Part shown: positions 24,435 through 34,623 of the stretch, in pieces
How positions within the stretch are numbered: the stretch's first letter is position 1
Layout: each line of letters begins with the position of its first letter
Source: Noviherbaspirillum malthae
Lineage (GTDB): Bacteria; Pseudomonadota; Gammaproteobacteria; Burkholderiales; Burkholderiaceae_D
Reading direction: 5' to 3'
DNA: 64,000 nt
Assembly: GCF_015352985.1 (NCBI RefSeq)
Contig: NZ_JACYXF010000007.1
Span: 124,001-188,000 of the forward strand
Translations under genes and position numbers: made by a program
The notes under the pieces: model-generated
What the model saw: the letters and a program-made list of their open reading frames with translations, nothing else
The model's database searches: none
Told to the model about the DNA's origin: nothing

Positions 24435-24977
24435 ATGGTTACGATGCCGTTCGCTTTGCGTTTCAGTACGTTGTTGATCGCTTCCAGCTTGGCCGCCGGC
24501 GCGGCGATTGCTGACACCTCCTCCAAGTCTTCCGCTTCGGAAAAACCGCCGCAGAGCAAGACCGCTTCCGCGCAAAAAGCACAGAAGCCGGGCAAGCCCA
24601 AGCTCGACCATTCCGGCCAGCCGCGACATGGCAAGGCCTCTTTCTACGCCGATAAATTCGCCGGCCGCAAGATGGCTGACGGCACGCGGATGGACCCCGA
24701 TTCCAATATCGCCGCCAGCCGCACCTTGCCGATCGGCACCAAGGCGGAGGTCAAGAACCTCGACAATGGCAAGACCGAAGTCGTAGAGATCCGCGACCGC
24801 GGCCCGTATGTCGACGGACGCATCGTCGACCTCACGCCCAAGACCGCGAAAAAGCTCGACATGGACGAGAAGGGCGTGGTCCCGGTAGTGGTGACGCCGA
24901 TCGAGGTGCCGCAGCCCGACGGTTCGGTCAAGCCGGGCGCGGCGGCGGACAGCGACGTCAAGACCGCGGAACGATGA
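24435..24977 (+). CDS. RlpA-like septal/cell-wall DPBB protein
   Basis: A 180-aa exported protein. A signal peptide (~1-26, ending AAIA-D), a Ser/Lys/Ala-rich linker (~27-62), then a double-psi beta-barrel (~64-150) with KASFYADKFAGRKMADG, ASRTLPIGTKAEVKNL and IRDRGPYVDGRIVDLT, as in RlpA lytic transglycosylases that cut naked septal glycan. There is no SPOR domain and no lipobox Cys, so it is a short soluble RlpA relative. An AAGGAG precedes ATG 24435. The glycosidase activity is family knowledge, not shown here. Confidence 0.88.
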   Translation: MVTMPFALRFSTLLIASSLAAGAAIADTSSKSSASEKPPQSKTASAQKAQKPGKPKLDHSGQPRHGKASFYADKFAGRKMADGTRMDPDSNIAASRTLPIGTKAEVKNLDNGKTEVVEIRDRGPYVDGRIVDLTPKTAKKLDMDEKGVVPVVVTPIEVPQPDGSVKPGAAADSDVKTAER

Positions 24978-24996
24978 AGCAATGATGGAGAACAAT

Positions 24997-25023
24997 GCAC
25001 CGGGCGCACCAACCGGTGCTTTC
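24997..25023 (+). terminator. Weak terminator hairpin after the RlpA-like gene
   Basis: GCACCGG (24997-25003) pairs with CCGGTGC (25013-25019), 9-base loop, followed by TTT. Short U-tract, so efficiency is doubtful. Confidence 0.45.
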
Positions 25024-25083
25024 CATTGTCATAGCTGAAGGAAAGAGGCCGGCTATCGATGATCAAGTATTGAGGAATCCCGC

Positions 25084-26133
25084 ATGACAGACATGGTGGT
25101 TGCACGCAAGGAAGGCCTCTATTGCGTACCCGGGGATTTCTACATCGACCCCTGGCTTCCGGTGGAAAGGGCGGTGATCACCCATGCGCACGCCGACCAT
25201 GCGCGCATCGGCCATGGCCGCTATTTGGCGTCGGCGGAAGGCGAGGGCGTGCTGCGCGCCCGCCTCGGCGACATCCGCCTCGACACGCTGCCCTACGGCG
25301 AATCCGTGGTGCATAACGGCGTGAACGTATCGCTGCATCCTGCCGGCCATGTGCTCGGCTCGTCCCAGGTGCGCATGGAATGCCGCGGCGAAGTGTGGGT
25401 CGCTTCCGGCGACTACAAGGTGGAATCCGATGCCACCTGCGCCGCGTTCGAGCCGGTGCGCTGCGACACCTTCATCACCGAATCCACCTTCGGCCTGCCG
25501 ATCTACCGCTGGCAGCCGCAGCAGACCATCTTCAACGACATCAACGACTGGTGGCGCGCCAATGCGCAGGAAGGCCGCGCCAGCGTGCTGTTCTGCTATG
25601 CCTTCGGCAAGGCGCAGCGCATTCTCGCGGGCATCGACGCCGGCATCGGCCCCATCATCTGCCACGGCGCGGTCGAACCGCTCAACCGCGCCTACCGCGC
25701 TTCGGGCGTGCGCCTGCCGGAGACGCGCATGGTCACCGACATTGCCGACAAGGCCGAGCTGCGGCGCGCGCTGGTGATTGCACCGCCTTCAGCCGGCAGT
25801 TCGCCGTGGATGAAACGCTTCGGCGAATACAGCGACGCCTTCGCCAGCGGCTGGATGCTGCTGCGCGGCGCGCGCCGGCGGCGCGCGGTCGACCGCGGCT
25901 TCATCCTGTCCGACCATGCCGACTGGCCCGGCCTGATGCAGGCCATCGGCGCCACCGGGGCAGAGCGGGTGATCGTCACCCACGGACAGGTGCCGGTGAT
26001 GGTGCGCTGGCTGCGGCAGAACGGACTCGATGCAGGCGCCTTCGTGACCGAATACGGCGACGAGGAAGACGATAGCAGTACGGAGAAGGAATCCGCGATT
26101 GCGCCCTCAGGCGAAAGGACTGCCGATGCGTGA
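25084..26133 (+). CDS. Ligase-associated DNA exonuclease (metallo-beta-lactamase fold)
   Basis: A 349-aa nuclease of the MBL/beta-CASP class found with ATP-dependent ligases (ligase-associated DNA exonuclease). The zinc motif is THAHADHA (H34, H36, D38, H39); later ligand regions are HPAGHVLGSSQV and SDHADWPGL. Related SNM1/Pso2 enzymes process ends and crosslinks. It is the first of four coupled genes: the ligase start lies eight bases inside its end. No ribosome binding site is strong; GAGGAATC precedes the ATG. Its job is probably 5' end trimming before ligation. Confidence 0.93.
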   Translation: MTDMVVARKEGLYCVPGDFYIDPWLPVERAVITHAHADHARIGHGRYLASAEGEGVLRARLGDIRLDTLPYGESVVHNGVNVSLHPAGHVLGSSQVRMECRGEVWVASGDYKVESDATCAAFEPVRCDTFITESTFGLPIYRWQPQQTIFNDINDWWRANAQEGRASVLFCYAFGKAQRILAGIDAGIGPIICHGAVEPLNRAYRASGVRLPETRMVTDIADKAELRRALVIAPPSAGSSPWMKRFGEYSDAFASGWMLLRGARRRRAVDRGFILSDHADWPGLMQAIGATGAERVIVTHGQVPVMVRWLRQNGLDAGAFVTEYGDEEDDSSTEKESAIAPSGERTADA

Positions 26134-27745
26134 GTTCGCCCGCCTGTATGCGGAGCTCGACAGCACCACCGCCACCAGCCGCAAGCTGGCGGCGCTCAAG
26201 CAGTACTTCAGCCATGCGGCGCCGGCCAATGCGGCCTGGGCCGTCTATTTCCTTTCCGGCGGCAAGCCGCGTCAGATCGTGCCGACCAAGCTGCTGCGGC
26301 AATTCGCGATCGAGCATGCTGGCATCGATGACTGGCTGTTCGACGAGTGCTATCACGCAGTCGGCGACTTCGCCGAGACCATCGCCCACCTGCTGCCGCC
26401 TCCGAAGGATGCGTCCGATGTCGGCCTTGCCGAATGGATGACCGAGCGCATCGCGCCCCTGCGGGGCGCCGCGCCGGAAGCCATTCGCAGCGCCATGTTT
26501 TCCTTCTGGGACCAGCTCGACGCGCAGGAGAGATTCGTGCTGCAGAAGCTCATCGGCGGCAGCTTCCGGGTGGGCGTCTCGCGCCTGCTGGTCACGCGCG
26601 CCATCGCGGAAGTGGCCGGCGTCGACGGCAAGCGCATCGCCCAGCGCCTCATGGGCTGGACCGACGGCAAGGTGCAGCCCACCGCCGAACAATATCAGCG
26701 GCTGGTCGCCGGCCATCATGACGAGGAACAGCAGTCGCTCGGTGGGCAGCCGTACCCGTTCTTTCTCGCCCATGCGCTGCAAACCGATCCGGCCACGCTG
26801 GGAGCGGCCGGCGACTGGATGGCGGAGTGGAAGTACGACGGCATCCGCGCGCAATTGATCCGGCGCGAGGGCGAGACCTGGCTGTGGTCGCGCGGCGAAG
26901 ACCTGATCACCGAACGATTTCCGGAAATCAGCGGCGTTGCACTGCCCGAGGGCATGGTGATCGACGGCGAGATCGTCATCTGGAAGGAGGATGCGCCAGC
27001 GCCTTTCTCTTCGCTGCAGCAGCGCATCGGCCGCAAGACGCTGTCGGCGAAGATGCGCGCCGAACTGCCGGCGGTGCTGATCGCCTACGATCTGCTCGAA
27101 CTCGAGGGTAACGACATCCGCGACCGCACCCAGGCCGAGCGGCGCGCCCTGCTCGAACAGGCGGTTGCGGCCATTGATCATCCGGCGCTCAAGCTGTCGC
27201 CGCTGGTGCGCGCCGCCTCGTGGGAAGAGCTGGCGCAGCTGCGCGAAACCTCGCGCTCGCGCGCCGTCGAGGGCCTGATGCTCAAGGCGGCCGGATCGCG
27301 CTACGGCGTCGGCCGCACCAAGGACAGCGGCACCTGGTGGAAATGGAAGATTGATCCCTATGCGGTCGATGCGGTGCTGATCTATGCCCAGACCGGCAAC
27401 GGCCGGCGCGCCTCGCTCTATACCGATTACACCTTCGCGGTCTGGGACAGCGAGCCCGACGGCACGCGCAGGCTGGTGCCCTTCGCCAAGGCCTATTCCG
27501 GCCTGACCGATGCCGAGATCGCAAGAGTCGATGCGGCGATCCGGCGCACCACGATAGAACGCTTCGGCCCGGTGCGCAGCGTGCAGCCGACCATGGTGTT
27601 CGAGATCGGCTTCGAGGGCATCGCCGCGTCGCCGCGCCACAAGGCCGGCATCGCAGTGCGCTTTCCGCGCATTCTGCGCATGCGCGATGACAAGCCGATC
27701 GAGGAAGCCGATACGCTCGATACGCTGAAGGGAATGCTGGCGTGA
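26126..27745 (+). CDS. ATP-dependent DNA ligase (ligase-associated cassette)
   Basis: A 539-aa ATP-dependent ligase. An N-terminal DNA-binding domain (~1-200) precedes the nucleotidyltransferase domain with the adenylated K236 in [10 protein letters not shown], then [17 protein letters not shown] and WWKWK motifs, and an OB domain (~425-539) containing [13 protein letters not shown]. This is the bacterial LigB/LigC-like ligase that pairs with an Lhr-type helicase and MBL exonuclease, not the NAD-dependent LigA. Start ATG 26126 follows AAGGA and overlaps the exonuclease end by eight bases; the stop overlaps the helicase GTG. Confidence 0.95.
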   Translation: MREFARLYAELDSTTATSRKLAALKQYFSHAAPANAAWAVYFLSGGKPRQIVPTKLLRQFAIEHAGIDDWLFDECYHAVGDFAETIAHLLPPPKDASDVGLAEWMTERIAPLRGAAPEAIRSAMFSFWDQLDAQERFVLQKLIGGSFRVGVSRLLVTRAIAEVAGVDGKRIAQRLMGWTDGKVQPTAEQYQRLVAGHHDEEQQSLGGQPYPFFLAHALQTDPATLGAAGDWMAEWKYDGIRAQLIRREGETWLWSRGEDLITERFPEISGVALPEGMVIDGEIVIWKEDAPAPFSSLQQRIGRKTLSAKMRAELPAVLIAYDLLELEGNDIRDRTQAERRALLEQAVAAIDHPALKLSPLVRAASWEELAQLRETSRSRAVEGLMLKAAGSRYGVGRTKDSGTWWKWKIDPYAVDAVLIYAQTGNGRRASLYTDYTFAVWDSEPDGTRRLVPFAKAYSGLTDAEIARVDAAIRRTTIERFGPVRSVQPTMVFEIGFEGIAASPRHKAGIAVRFPRILRMRDDKPIEEADTLDTLKGMLA

Positions 27746-30249
27746 GCACGGCGCCGGTCGATGCCTTGCCCGCGCGCCGCGCGAGGCGAGCGCCCTTGCC
27801 GAAGGACGCGCTGCCGCACGCCGCCGAAGACGACGTCGATCGCTGGTTCGAACAGCGCGGCTGGCAGGTCTTTCCTTTCCAGCGCGCCGTCTGGCAGGCC
27901 GCGAGCGAAGGCAAATCCGGCCTGCTGCATGCGACCACCGGTTCCGGCAAGACCTATGCGGTGTGGTTCGCCGCCCTGCTGCGCGCCATGCGCCAGCCGC
28001 AGGCCAAGTCCGGCCTGCGCGTGCTGTGGATCACGCCGATGCGCGCGCTGGCCGCCGATACTGCGCGCGCATTGCAGGCGCCGCTGGAAGAACTGCTGCC
28101 CGCATGGCGGGTCGGCCTGCGCACCGGCGATACCTCGTCCTCGGAACGCAGCCGCCAGGCCAAAGCCTTGCCCCAGGCGCTGATCACCACGCCGGAAAGC
28201 CTGTCGCTGATGCTGAGCCGTGCCGACGGCGAGGCGCAGATGGGCAAGCTCGACATGGTGATCGTCGACGAGTGGCATGAACTGATGGGCAGCAAGCGCG
28301 GCGCGCAGACGCAGCTTGCGCTGGCGCGCCTGCGGCTGTGGCGGCCGGACCTGGTGGTATGGGGGCTGTCGGCCACGCTCGGCAATCTGCGCATGGCGCA
28401 GGATGCCCTGCTCGGCGAAGGCAAGGGTGAACTGGTCGAGGGGCGTCTCGACAAGGAGATCGTGGTCGATACCCTGATCCCGCCCAATCCCGCCATCTTT
28501 CCCTGGGCCGGCCATCTCGGCCTGCAGATGCTCAAGCCGGTCATCGAGGAAATCGAAGCGCATGCGGCCACGCTGGTGTTCACCAACACGCGCTCGCAGG
28601 CCGAGCTCTGGTACCAGCAACTGATCGAGGCGAGACCCGACTGGGCCGGCCTGATCGCACTGCATCACGGCTCGCTCGACAAGGCGGTGCGCGACTGGGT
28701 GGAGCTGTCGGTGAAGCAGGGCGAACTCAAGGCGGTGGTCTGCACCTCCAGCCTCGATTTGGGCGTCGACTTTCTTCCGGTGGAGCGGGTGCTGCAGATC
28801 GGCAGCCCGAAAGGCGTGGCCCGCTTGATCCAGCGCGCCGGCCGCAGCGGCCATGCGCCCGGCCGAGTGTCGCGCGTGACGCTGGTGCCGACGCACAGCC
28901 TGGAGCTGCTGGAAGCCGCGGCGGCCAAACGCGCGGTGGCAGAGCGCCGCATCGAATCGCGCCCGGTGCCCGACAAGCCGCTCGACGTGCTGGTGCAGCA
29001 CATGGTCACCATCGCCCTCGGCGGCGGCTTCACTTCCGACGCCCTGTTCGATGAAGTGAAAACCGCCTATGCCTACCGCAACCTGAGCAGTGAAGAATGG
29101 CAGTGGGCGCTGGACTTCGTCGCCAGCGGCGGAAGAAGCCTCACGGTCTACCCGGAATACCGGCGCGTGCTGCCCGACGAGCAGGGCGTCTATCGCGTGC
29201 CGGATGCAACGCTGGCCCGGCGCCACCGGATGAGCATCGGCACCATCGTCTCCGATGCATCGGTGCAGGTGAAATTCCTGTCCGGGACCAAGCTTGGCAC
29301 GGTCGAGGAATCCTTCATTTCGCGGCTGCGCAAGGGCGACCATTTCCTGTTCGGCGGACGCCTGCTGGAATTCGTGCGGGTACATGAAATGAGCGCCTAT
29401 GTCAGGCGCGGCAGCGGCAGCAAGGCGGCGGTGCCGCGCTGGCAGGGCGGCAAGCTGCCGCTGTCCTCCGAGCTGGCGCGGGCAGCGCTGGACTGCCTGC
29501 AGGAAGCCGCTCAGCATCGCTATGACAGCCCCGAGATGCGGGCCATTGCGCCGCTGCTGGAAGTGCAGCAGCGCTGGTCGGGCCTGCCCACTGTGCAAGT
29601 GCTGCTGGCGGAGCAGACCGAGAGCCGGGAAGGGCATCACCTGTTCGTGTATCCGTTTGCCGGCCGCTCGGCGCATATCGGCCTGGCTTCGCTGTTGGCA
29701 TGGCGCGTCGCGAAACAAGAACCGGCGACCTTCTCGATGGCGGTCAACGACTACGGCTTTGAACTATTGTCGCTGCGGCCGGTGGAATGGCGCAGCCTGC
29801 TCAATGACCGGCTGCTGTCGGCCGACCATCTGCTGGAAGACGTGCTGGCCAGCCTGAATGCCACCGAGCTGGCACAGCGCCGCTTTCGTGAAATTGCGCG
29901 CATCGCCGGCCTGATCTTCCAGGGCTTTCCCGGGCAGCCGAAAAGCACGCGGCAACTGCAGGCATCGTCGAGCCTGTTCTTCGAAGTCTTCCGCAAGCAT
30001 GATGCCGGCAACCTGCTGCTGACGCAGGCGCAGCGCGAAGTGCTGGAGCAGGAACTGGAACTGTCGCGCCTGCGCGCGGCGCTCATCGACATGCGGCAGC
30101 GCAAGCTTCACTTCTACGTCACGCGCAAGCCGACCCCGTTCGCCTTTCCGCTGATGGTGGAGCGGCTGCGCGAAAAACTCAGCAATGAGAAATTGTCGGA
30201 CCGCGTGGCCCGCATGCTGCGCGAACTGCAGAAGGCGGCGGAGAAATGA
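27742..30249 (+). CDS. Ligase-associated Lhr-like DEXH-box helicase
   Basis: An 835-aa superfamily 2 helicase of the Lhr-core type. Walker A ATTGSGKT with K70, motif II D176-E-W-H179, SATLG motif III, and motif [14 protein letters not shown] (~370), followed by the Lhr winged-helix and core C-terminal region. Lhr enzymes translocate 3'-5' on single-stranded DNA and unwind RNA:DNA hybrids. The start is GTG 27742, sharing bases with the ligase stop (GTGA), and its own stop overlaps the next ATG, so expression is tightly coupled to ligase and phosphoesterase. Confidence 0.95.
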   Translation: MSTAPVDALPARRARRAPLPKDALPHAAEDDVDRWFEQRGWQVFPFQRAVWQAASEGKSGLLHATTGSGKTYAVWFAALLRAMRQPQAKSGLRVLWITPMRALAADTARALQAPLEELLPAWRVGLRTGDTSSSERSRQAKALPQALITTPESLSLMLSRADGEAQMGKLDMVIVDEWHELMGSKRGAQTQLALARLRLWRPDLVVWGLSATLGNLRMAQDALLGEGKGELVEGRLDKEIVVDTLIPPNPAIFPWAGHLGLQMLKPVIEEIEAHAATLVFTNTRSQAELWYQQLIEARPDWAGLIALHHGSLDKAVRDWVELSVKQGELKAVVCTSSLDLGVDFLPVERVLQIGSPKGVARLIQRAGRSGHAPGRVSRVTLVPTHSLELLEAAAAKRAVAERRIESRPVPDKPLDVLVQHMVTIALGGGFTSDALFDEVKTAYAYRNLSSEEWQWALDFVASGGRSLTVYPEYRRVLPDEQGVYRVPDATLARRHRMSIGTIVSDASVQVKFLSGTKLGTVEESFISRLRKGDHFLFGGRLLEFVRVHEMSAYVRRGSGSKAAVPRWQGGKLPLSSELARAALDCLQEAAQHRYDSPEMRAIAPLLEVQQRWSGLPTVQVLLAEQTESREGHHLFVYPFAGRSAHIGLASLLAWRVAKQEPATFSMAVNDYGFELLSLRPVEWRSLLNDRLLSADHLLEDVLASLNATELAQRRFREIARIAGLIFQGFPGQPKSTRQLQASSSLFFEVFRKHDAGNLLLTQAQREVLEQELELSRLRAALIDMRQRKLHFYVTRKPTPFAFPLMVERLREKLSNEKLSDRVARMLRELQKAAEK

Positions 30250-30899
30250 GCGTCGATATCGTCATCGCGGGTGAAACGCTGCAGCTGCTGCCGCAGCGCG
30301 CGCTCTACTGGCCGGCCCGGCGTACTCTGATGATCGCCGACATCCATTTCGGCAAGGCGGCCGCCTTTCGCGCGCGTGGAGTGCCGGTGCCGCACGGGAC
30401 CACCGCGCAGAACCTCGCGCTGATCGATACGCTGCTGCAGGCGCATGCGGTGGAGCACATCGTCTTCCTCGGCGACTTCCTGCATTCGCGTGCGGTGCAG
30501 AACTCAGCCAGCCTGCACACCCTGCAGCAATGGCGCGAGACGCACGCCGACCTCAAGCTGACGCTGGTGCGCGGCAATCATGATGCGCATGCCGGCGATC
30601 CGCCGGCGGCACTGGAGATGGACATCGTGGATGAGCCTTTTTGCATCGGGCCGTTTGCATGCTGCCATCATCCCGAACCGCGGGCGGAAGGCTATGTGCT
30701 GGCCGGCCATGTGCATCCGGTCTACCGGCTGGCGGCCGGCGGCGACAGCCTGCGGCTGCCGTGCTTTTTGTTCGGGGATGGATATGCAGTATTGCCTTCC
30801 TTCGGCGCGTTCACGGGCGGTTATCTCGTGATGCCGAAGGAAGGAGAGCGGCTGTTCGTCGCGGCGGAAGATGCGGTGTTCGAGGTCCCGCTGCGTTAA
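30246..30899 (+). CDS. Ligase-associated metallophosphoesterase PdeM-like
   Basis: A 217-aa calcineurin-like phosphoesterase. Metal motifs in order: D32-I-H34, GDFLH (D77), GNHDAH (N111, H112, D113), a histidine pair in CCHHPE and AGHVHPVYR. This matches the 'ligase-associated DNA damage response endonuclease PdeM' family. It is the last gene of the four-gene cassette and overlaps the helicase by four bases (ATGA). A nuclease or phosphatase step on DNA ends is inferred. Beyond it, the MFS gene is convergent, only eight bases away. Confidence 0.93.
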   Translation: MSVDIVIAGETLQLLPQRALYWPARRTLMIADIHFGKAAAFRARGVPVPHGTTAQNLALIDTLLQAHAVEHIVFLGDFLHSRAVQNSASLHTLQQWRETHADLKLTLVRGNHDAHAGDPPAALEMDIVDEPFCIGPFACCHHPEPRAEGYVLAGHVHPVYRLAAGGDSLRLPCFLFGDGYAVLPSFGAFTGGYLVMPKEGERLFVAAEDAVFEVPLR

Positions 30900-30907
30900 G
30901 TATCAGC

Positions 30908-32065
30908 TCAGGCCGGCTGATGCTGTGCGGCAGCGGCGAAGCGGGCGCGGCCGATCAGGTATTCGAGGCTGGTGGCCACCGCCAGCACCAGCGAGCCGGC
31001 GATCAGCACCTGGCGCGGCGCCAGCGTTTCGGCCAGCATCCAGAACATGCCCAGCGATACCATGCGCAGCATCCACAGCACCAGTTCGCGCGCGAAGATG
31101 CGGTCCGACAGCGCGCCTTCGATATCGAGCGTCTGCTGGTTCAGCACCTGTTCGCTGGCGATCAGAAAGGGGCTGCCGACCGCCTTGAGCACGGAATAGA
31201 CGATGTACAGCGCCGGTATCCAGAGGCTTGCGCCGAGCAGCAGGAAGGCAGTGCCGACCACCAGGCAGGACGCCCCGAGCCAGCTGGCGCGGTTGCCGAC
31301 ATCGCGGTTGCGGCGCGTGATGTAGAGGGCGATGCCGCCCGCCAGGCCGGCCAGCGTTGCGACCCAGCCGAAGCGGCTGGCCGAGCCGAGGGCTTCCGCA
31401 GCGCCCGCCGAAGCCAGCGCCTGGCTGATGCCGAACAGGCCGGATTCGAGGAAGAACAGCGGCAGGCAGGCAATGAATTGCGGCTGACGCAGCACGGCTG
31501 CCGGTTGCTGCAGCGGCGCCATCGGCGCATGCGGCAGGCCGCGGCCGAACAGGACCGAGCCCAGCAGGGCGATTGCGCCGTAGACCTGGTAGACCAGATC
31601 GCTGCGCTCGGAAAAGACGGCCAGCAGGCTGGTCATGGTCAGGGTAGTGCCGACGCTGAAGAACACCATCGCGGTGCCGGCGCGAGCGGCATAGGCGTCG
31701 CGTTCGCCATCCTTGAGCAGCGACATTTCCAGCCAGTGGCGGGCGCCCCATGAGAGGCCGAGGAAGGCGCCGTAGGCCATCGCCAGGTTCCACCTGGTAT
31801 GGTCGCCCAGCAGCAGCAAGAGGCCCGGCACAAAGAAGGCCAGGCGCATGACCTGCGCGGCGCTCAAGCCCAGACGCGGACCGAAAACATAGGCGAGGGC
31901 GGTGGCGCTCATGGCGGAGGTGAGCATGGCGGCGGTGAAGCCGAACATGGCATGCACGTCGTGCGCGGCCATGACGAAATAGCCGATGAAACCGATCATG
32001 GTGCCGATGGAACCTTGCAGGGCGATGAAAGGCAACATCGCGCGTTGGGATGTTGATAAGGACAT
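30908..32065 (-). CDS. MFS-type transporter
   Basis: A 385-aa membrane protein with about 11-12 hydrophobic helices, resembling major facilitators, though the usual loop 2-3 motif is not clear (FGPRLGLSAAQVMR is in its place). Substrate unknown. No membrane anchor or fusion. Start ATG 32065 with a weak AACAAGA site. Convergent with the ligase cassette and followed upstream by the YdjM-type gene on the same strand, from which it is separated by a strong hairpin, so it has its own promoter. Confidence 0.8.
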   Translation of the reverse strand: MSLSTSQRAMLPFIALQGSIGTMIGFIGYFVMAAHDVHAMFGFTAAMLTSAMSATALAYVFGPRLGLSAAQVMRLAFFVPGLLLLLGDHTRWNLAMAYGAFLGLSWGARHWLEMSLLKDGERDAYAARAGTAMVFFSVGTTLTMTSLLAVFSERSDLVYQVYGAIALLGSVLFGRGLPHAPMAPLQQPAAVLRQPQFIACLPLFFLESGLFGISQALASAGAAEALGSASRFGWVATLAGLAGGIALYITRRNRDVGNRASWLGASCLVVGTAFLLLGASLWIPALYIVYSVLKAVGSPFLIASEQVLNQQTLDIEGALSDRIFARELVLWMLRMVSLGMFWMLAETLAPRQVLIAGSLVLAVATSLEYLIGRARFAAAAQHQPA

Positions 32066-32152
32066 TCTTGTTTTCGCTTGTTGATGTGATGGAAAGCGCG
32101 AAGGCCATGTGCCATGCGCCGGGCCGTGTAGGACTAGCCTGCAGGAAAGAGG

Positions 32153-32178
32153 TTCCGCAAGGAAATGTCCTTGCGGAA
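32153..32178 (-). terminator. 11-bp hairpin after the YdjM-type gene
   Basis: TTCCGCAAGGA (32153-32163) pairs perfectly with TCCTTGCGGAA (32168-32178) around AATG. It lies 27 bases past the stop of the minus-strand gene at 32205. The tail on that strand is CCTCTTT, a poor U-tract. Confidence 0.55.
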
Positions 32179-32204
32179 ATCGGCGGAAAGGAGTGGTCGA
32201 AGTG

Positions 32205-33437
32205 TTATCGAGGCGTCAGCAGGTCGTGACGCGGATAGGCCCAGGCGGGCACATTCGACAGGCAGGACCGGTTTGCAAAATCAGCAAAACGCAGCGTCGA
32301 GAAATTGCCGCGCGGCGTGGTGGCGAAGCGGATGTCGGTGGCCTGTTCGGCATTCACCGAAGGAACGCGCGCAAAGCGCATCCAGGCATCGAAATGGCAA
32401 TTCTCGTTGCGCAGGCGGCGCAGCGCATGCAAATCGCCCTGTTCCTGCGAAAACAATGCAATGCCCGGCGCGGCGGGCTGCTGCGCGTCTGCGTCCGCCA
32501 GCGCGGCAGGACAGGCGGCAGCCGGAACGAGATCCGGTGCAATGCTGACAATGCCGCGCTTGAGACCGTAGGTGCCGGCGGCTTCGTTGCTCTCCACCGA
32601 GGCGAAGGCCCAACACAGCGGATTGGCGGGAAAGGCCGACATCGACATGTCGAGCACGCGCGTCGCGGGATCTGCGGCGCGCAGTTGCGCGGCAAGCATG
32701 TCCTTGCTGCGCTGCGACGCCTGGTGCTGCACGCCGACGAAAGCCAGTGCGAAAGCGAAGGACAGCAGCAGGCCGCTTCTGCCGCGTTCGCCGCAACGCT
32801 GCTGCACCAGCGCAAGCACGATGCCCATGCCCAGCAATGCCGCAAACGACGGCCAGGACAGGAAACCACGCGTGGTGAAGAACAGCGGCACGCCGATCAG
32901 CAGGGCCGCCAGCAGGATCTTCAACGCCCTCAGGGGCACCATCAGGGCCAGCGGCATGCCGAAGGCGATCCAGAAAACCGGTTCGAGGATGAACACCATG
33001 TCGCCGTAGAGCCAGCGCGGATCGAACGGGTAGAAGGGATGGATGCCGTAGGAATTCAAATAGTCCATCAGCAGGTGCAAGGCGAAGCCGGTGCCCATGC
33101 TGAGCAGGAAGCCGAGGCGCGCGGTCGCGCTCCGCATGACAAGCCGCCGTGCCGCAGGCCAGAGCAGCATCAGCACCAGGGCCAGCAGCAGCGCCTGAGG
33201 CAGCGCATACAGGACGGTATGGGTATGGCCCCGGTGGTGCAGCAGGTAGCCGAGCGGTTCCGGCAGCAGGGGCGTGAGCACCAGGTCGAGATCGGGAAAG
33301 TTGCCGGCCAGCCAGCAGGTGACCAGCATCAGCCGATGGCGGATGTGCTGGTCCGGCTTGTCGCTTTCGGAAGGAAGGCTGCGGTGCAGCAGTGCGCCGG
33401 CCGCGAGGCTGGCGACGGAGTGGCTGAGGTTGTCCAT
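32205..33437 (-). CDS. YdjM/LexA-regulated-type metal-dependent membrane hydrolase
   Basis: A 410-aa inner-membrane protein of the YdjM/DUF457 metal-dependent hydrolase family. The N-terminus MDNLSHSVASLAAG carries the conserved DxxxH start, followed by NFPDLD (~46) and HHRGHTHT (~66-73), with further helices and GFALHLLMDYLNSYG (~117-131). Aspartates and histidines form the presumed metal site. The C-terminal ~200 residues are a soluble domain without recognised motif. Family function is unknown; E. coli YdjM is SOS-induced, but I see no LexA box here. Confidence 0.85.
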   Translation of the reverse strand: MDNLSHSVASLAAGALLHRSLPSESDKPDQHIRHRLMLVTCWLAGNFPDLDLVLTPLLPEPLGYLLHHRGHTHTVLYALPQALLLALVLMLLWPAARRLVMRSATARLGFLLSMGTGFALHLLMDYLNSYGIHPFYPFDPRWLYGDMVFILEPVFWIAFGMPLALMVPLRALKILLAALLIGVPLFFTTRGFLSWPSFAALLGMGIVLALVQQRCGERGRSGLLLSFAFALAFVGVQHQASQRSKDMLAAQLRAADPATRVLDMSMSAFPANPLCWAFASVESNEAAGTYGLKRGIVSIAPDLVPAAACPAALADADAQQPAAPGIALFSQEQGDLHALRRLRNENCHFDAWMRFARVPSVNAEQATDIRFATTPRGNFSTLRFADFANRSCLSNVPAWAYPRHDLLTPR

Positions 33438-33501
33438 GGTGCAAGATATTACCGGCTTTTCAAGCGCGGCAAGCTCTTGCGTTTTCCATCATCCCGGAGG
33501 C

Positions 33502-34398
33502 TCAGGTCCCCGGCGGACGGCCCTGCTCCGCCATGGCCTTGAACCAGTTCGCGGTGGCTTCATCGGCCGGGAAAAAGGATTCCACCCGTAGTTCATGCAC
33601 GGTGACGTCATGCGGCGTGCCGAGCGTGGCGATGGTTGTGAACAGATTGAGCGACACGTTATCCTTCTTCAGGATGACTGGCAGGAAGGGCAGGCTGCGG
33701 GAATCGAGATTGGGCGCGCGCATGGCGCCGGCGATGCCGTCGAAGGCGGCGAGCTCGTCGAGCAGGCGCGTCGCTTCGCTGCCGGGGCCGTCGCTCATGG
33801 CCTCGCGCTGTATCCAGTGCAGCATGTCGCCGCACACATCCTGCCAGTTCGGAATGAACGGCCGCAGTCCCGCCGGATCGAGCATCAGGCGGGCGACATT
33901 GATCTGCCCGTCGCGCGGAATCGGCGCCTGCTCGGGCATGCCGAGCAGCCATTTCATCATGCGCGCCGCAGGCTCGTTGGGCATCACAAGATTCCACAGC
34001 CTGTCCACCACCAGCGCCGGATAGGGCGCCTGCTGCCGCAGCATGAAGTCCAGCGCCTGCTTGACCGAACGCAGTTCGGGGTCGGACAGGCTGCGCTCCT
34101 GATAGGCAGGCGCGAAGCCGGCGGCGAGCAGCATCACGTTGCGCTGGCGCAGCGGCACGTCGAGCGCCATGCCGAGCTTGAGGATCATTTCCCTGCTCGG
34201 CTGGGAGCGGCCGCTTTCGAGGAAGCTGATGTGCCGCTGCGAAATGCCGCTCTCGGTCGACAGCTTGAGCTGCGTCAGGCCGCGCTTCTCGCGCCAGTAG
34301 CGCAGCGCCGAAGCGAAGTCGTGGAAATAGCGCTCATGCGAGGACGACGCGGCCGCCGGCCTGTGCGTCGCGGTGCTTGCCTGGACTGTTGCGCTCAT
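33502..34398 (-). CDS. XRE-family regulator with MmyB-like ligand domain
   Basis: A 298-aa regulator. An N-terminal low-complexity Ala/Ser/Thr segment (~1-22), a lambda-repressor-like HTH (~30-85: LTQLKLSTESGISQRHISFLE) and a C-terminal MmyB-like domain (~110-290, VDRLWNLVMPNEPAARMM) that in relatives binds fatty acids. Start ATG 34398 is preceded by AAGGAGG, far better than the upstream in-frame ATG at 34470. The target genes are not evident; a short-chain dehydrogenase is the usual neighbour of this class but none is present here. Confidence 0.88.
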   Translation of the reverse strand: MSATVQASTATHRPAAASSSHERYFHDFASALRYWREKRGLTQLKLSTESGISQRHISFLESGRSQPSREMILKLGMALDVPLRQRNVMLLAAGFAPAYQERSLSDPELRSVKQALDFMLRQQAPYPALVVDRLWNLVMPNEPAARMMKWLLGMPEQAPIPRDGQINVARLMLDPAGLRPFIPNWQDVCGDMLHWIQREAMSDGPGSEATRLLDELAAFDGIAGAMRAPNLDSRSLPFLPVILKKDNVSLNLFTTIATLGTPHDVTVHELRVESFFPADEATANWFKAMAEQGRPPGT

Positions 34399-34535
34399 CC
34401 TGCCTCCTTTTTCTTTGCGCCGATGTGCCGGCAGTGTACCCGCCAGCCGCCATTCCTTCATGAACGGCATTCTGCAAGGCGTACGGCATCGGGTCGATTA
34501 CGTGCGAGGTAATGGGCGGCGGGATGAAAAAAGCG

Positions 34536-34573
34536 AAAAAAAGCCGGCAGGGAACCGAAGTTCCTCTGCCGGC
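34536..34573 (-). terminator. Strong intrinsic terminator of the TerC gene
   Basis: On the minus strand GCCGGCAG(A)GGAA pairs with TTCCCTGCCGGC around a CTTCGG loop, followed by seven T (A-run 34536-34542). UUCG-capped stem plus U7 is a textbook terminator, 50 bases after the terC-like stop. Confidence 0.92.
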
Positions 34574-34623
34574 CAACACTGCAGCCGTTGCCGGCTGCTT
34601 ACCCAGGTTGACGAGCGGGTTGG

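Noticed and set aside
27493..29718. A 741-codon open frame on the minus strand opposite the helicase and ligase
   Set aside because: Shadow frame over Walker A, DEXH and ligase motifs; composition and lack of ribosome binding site argue against a gene.
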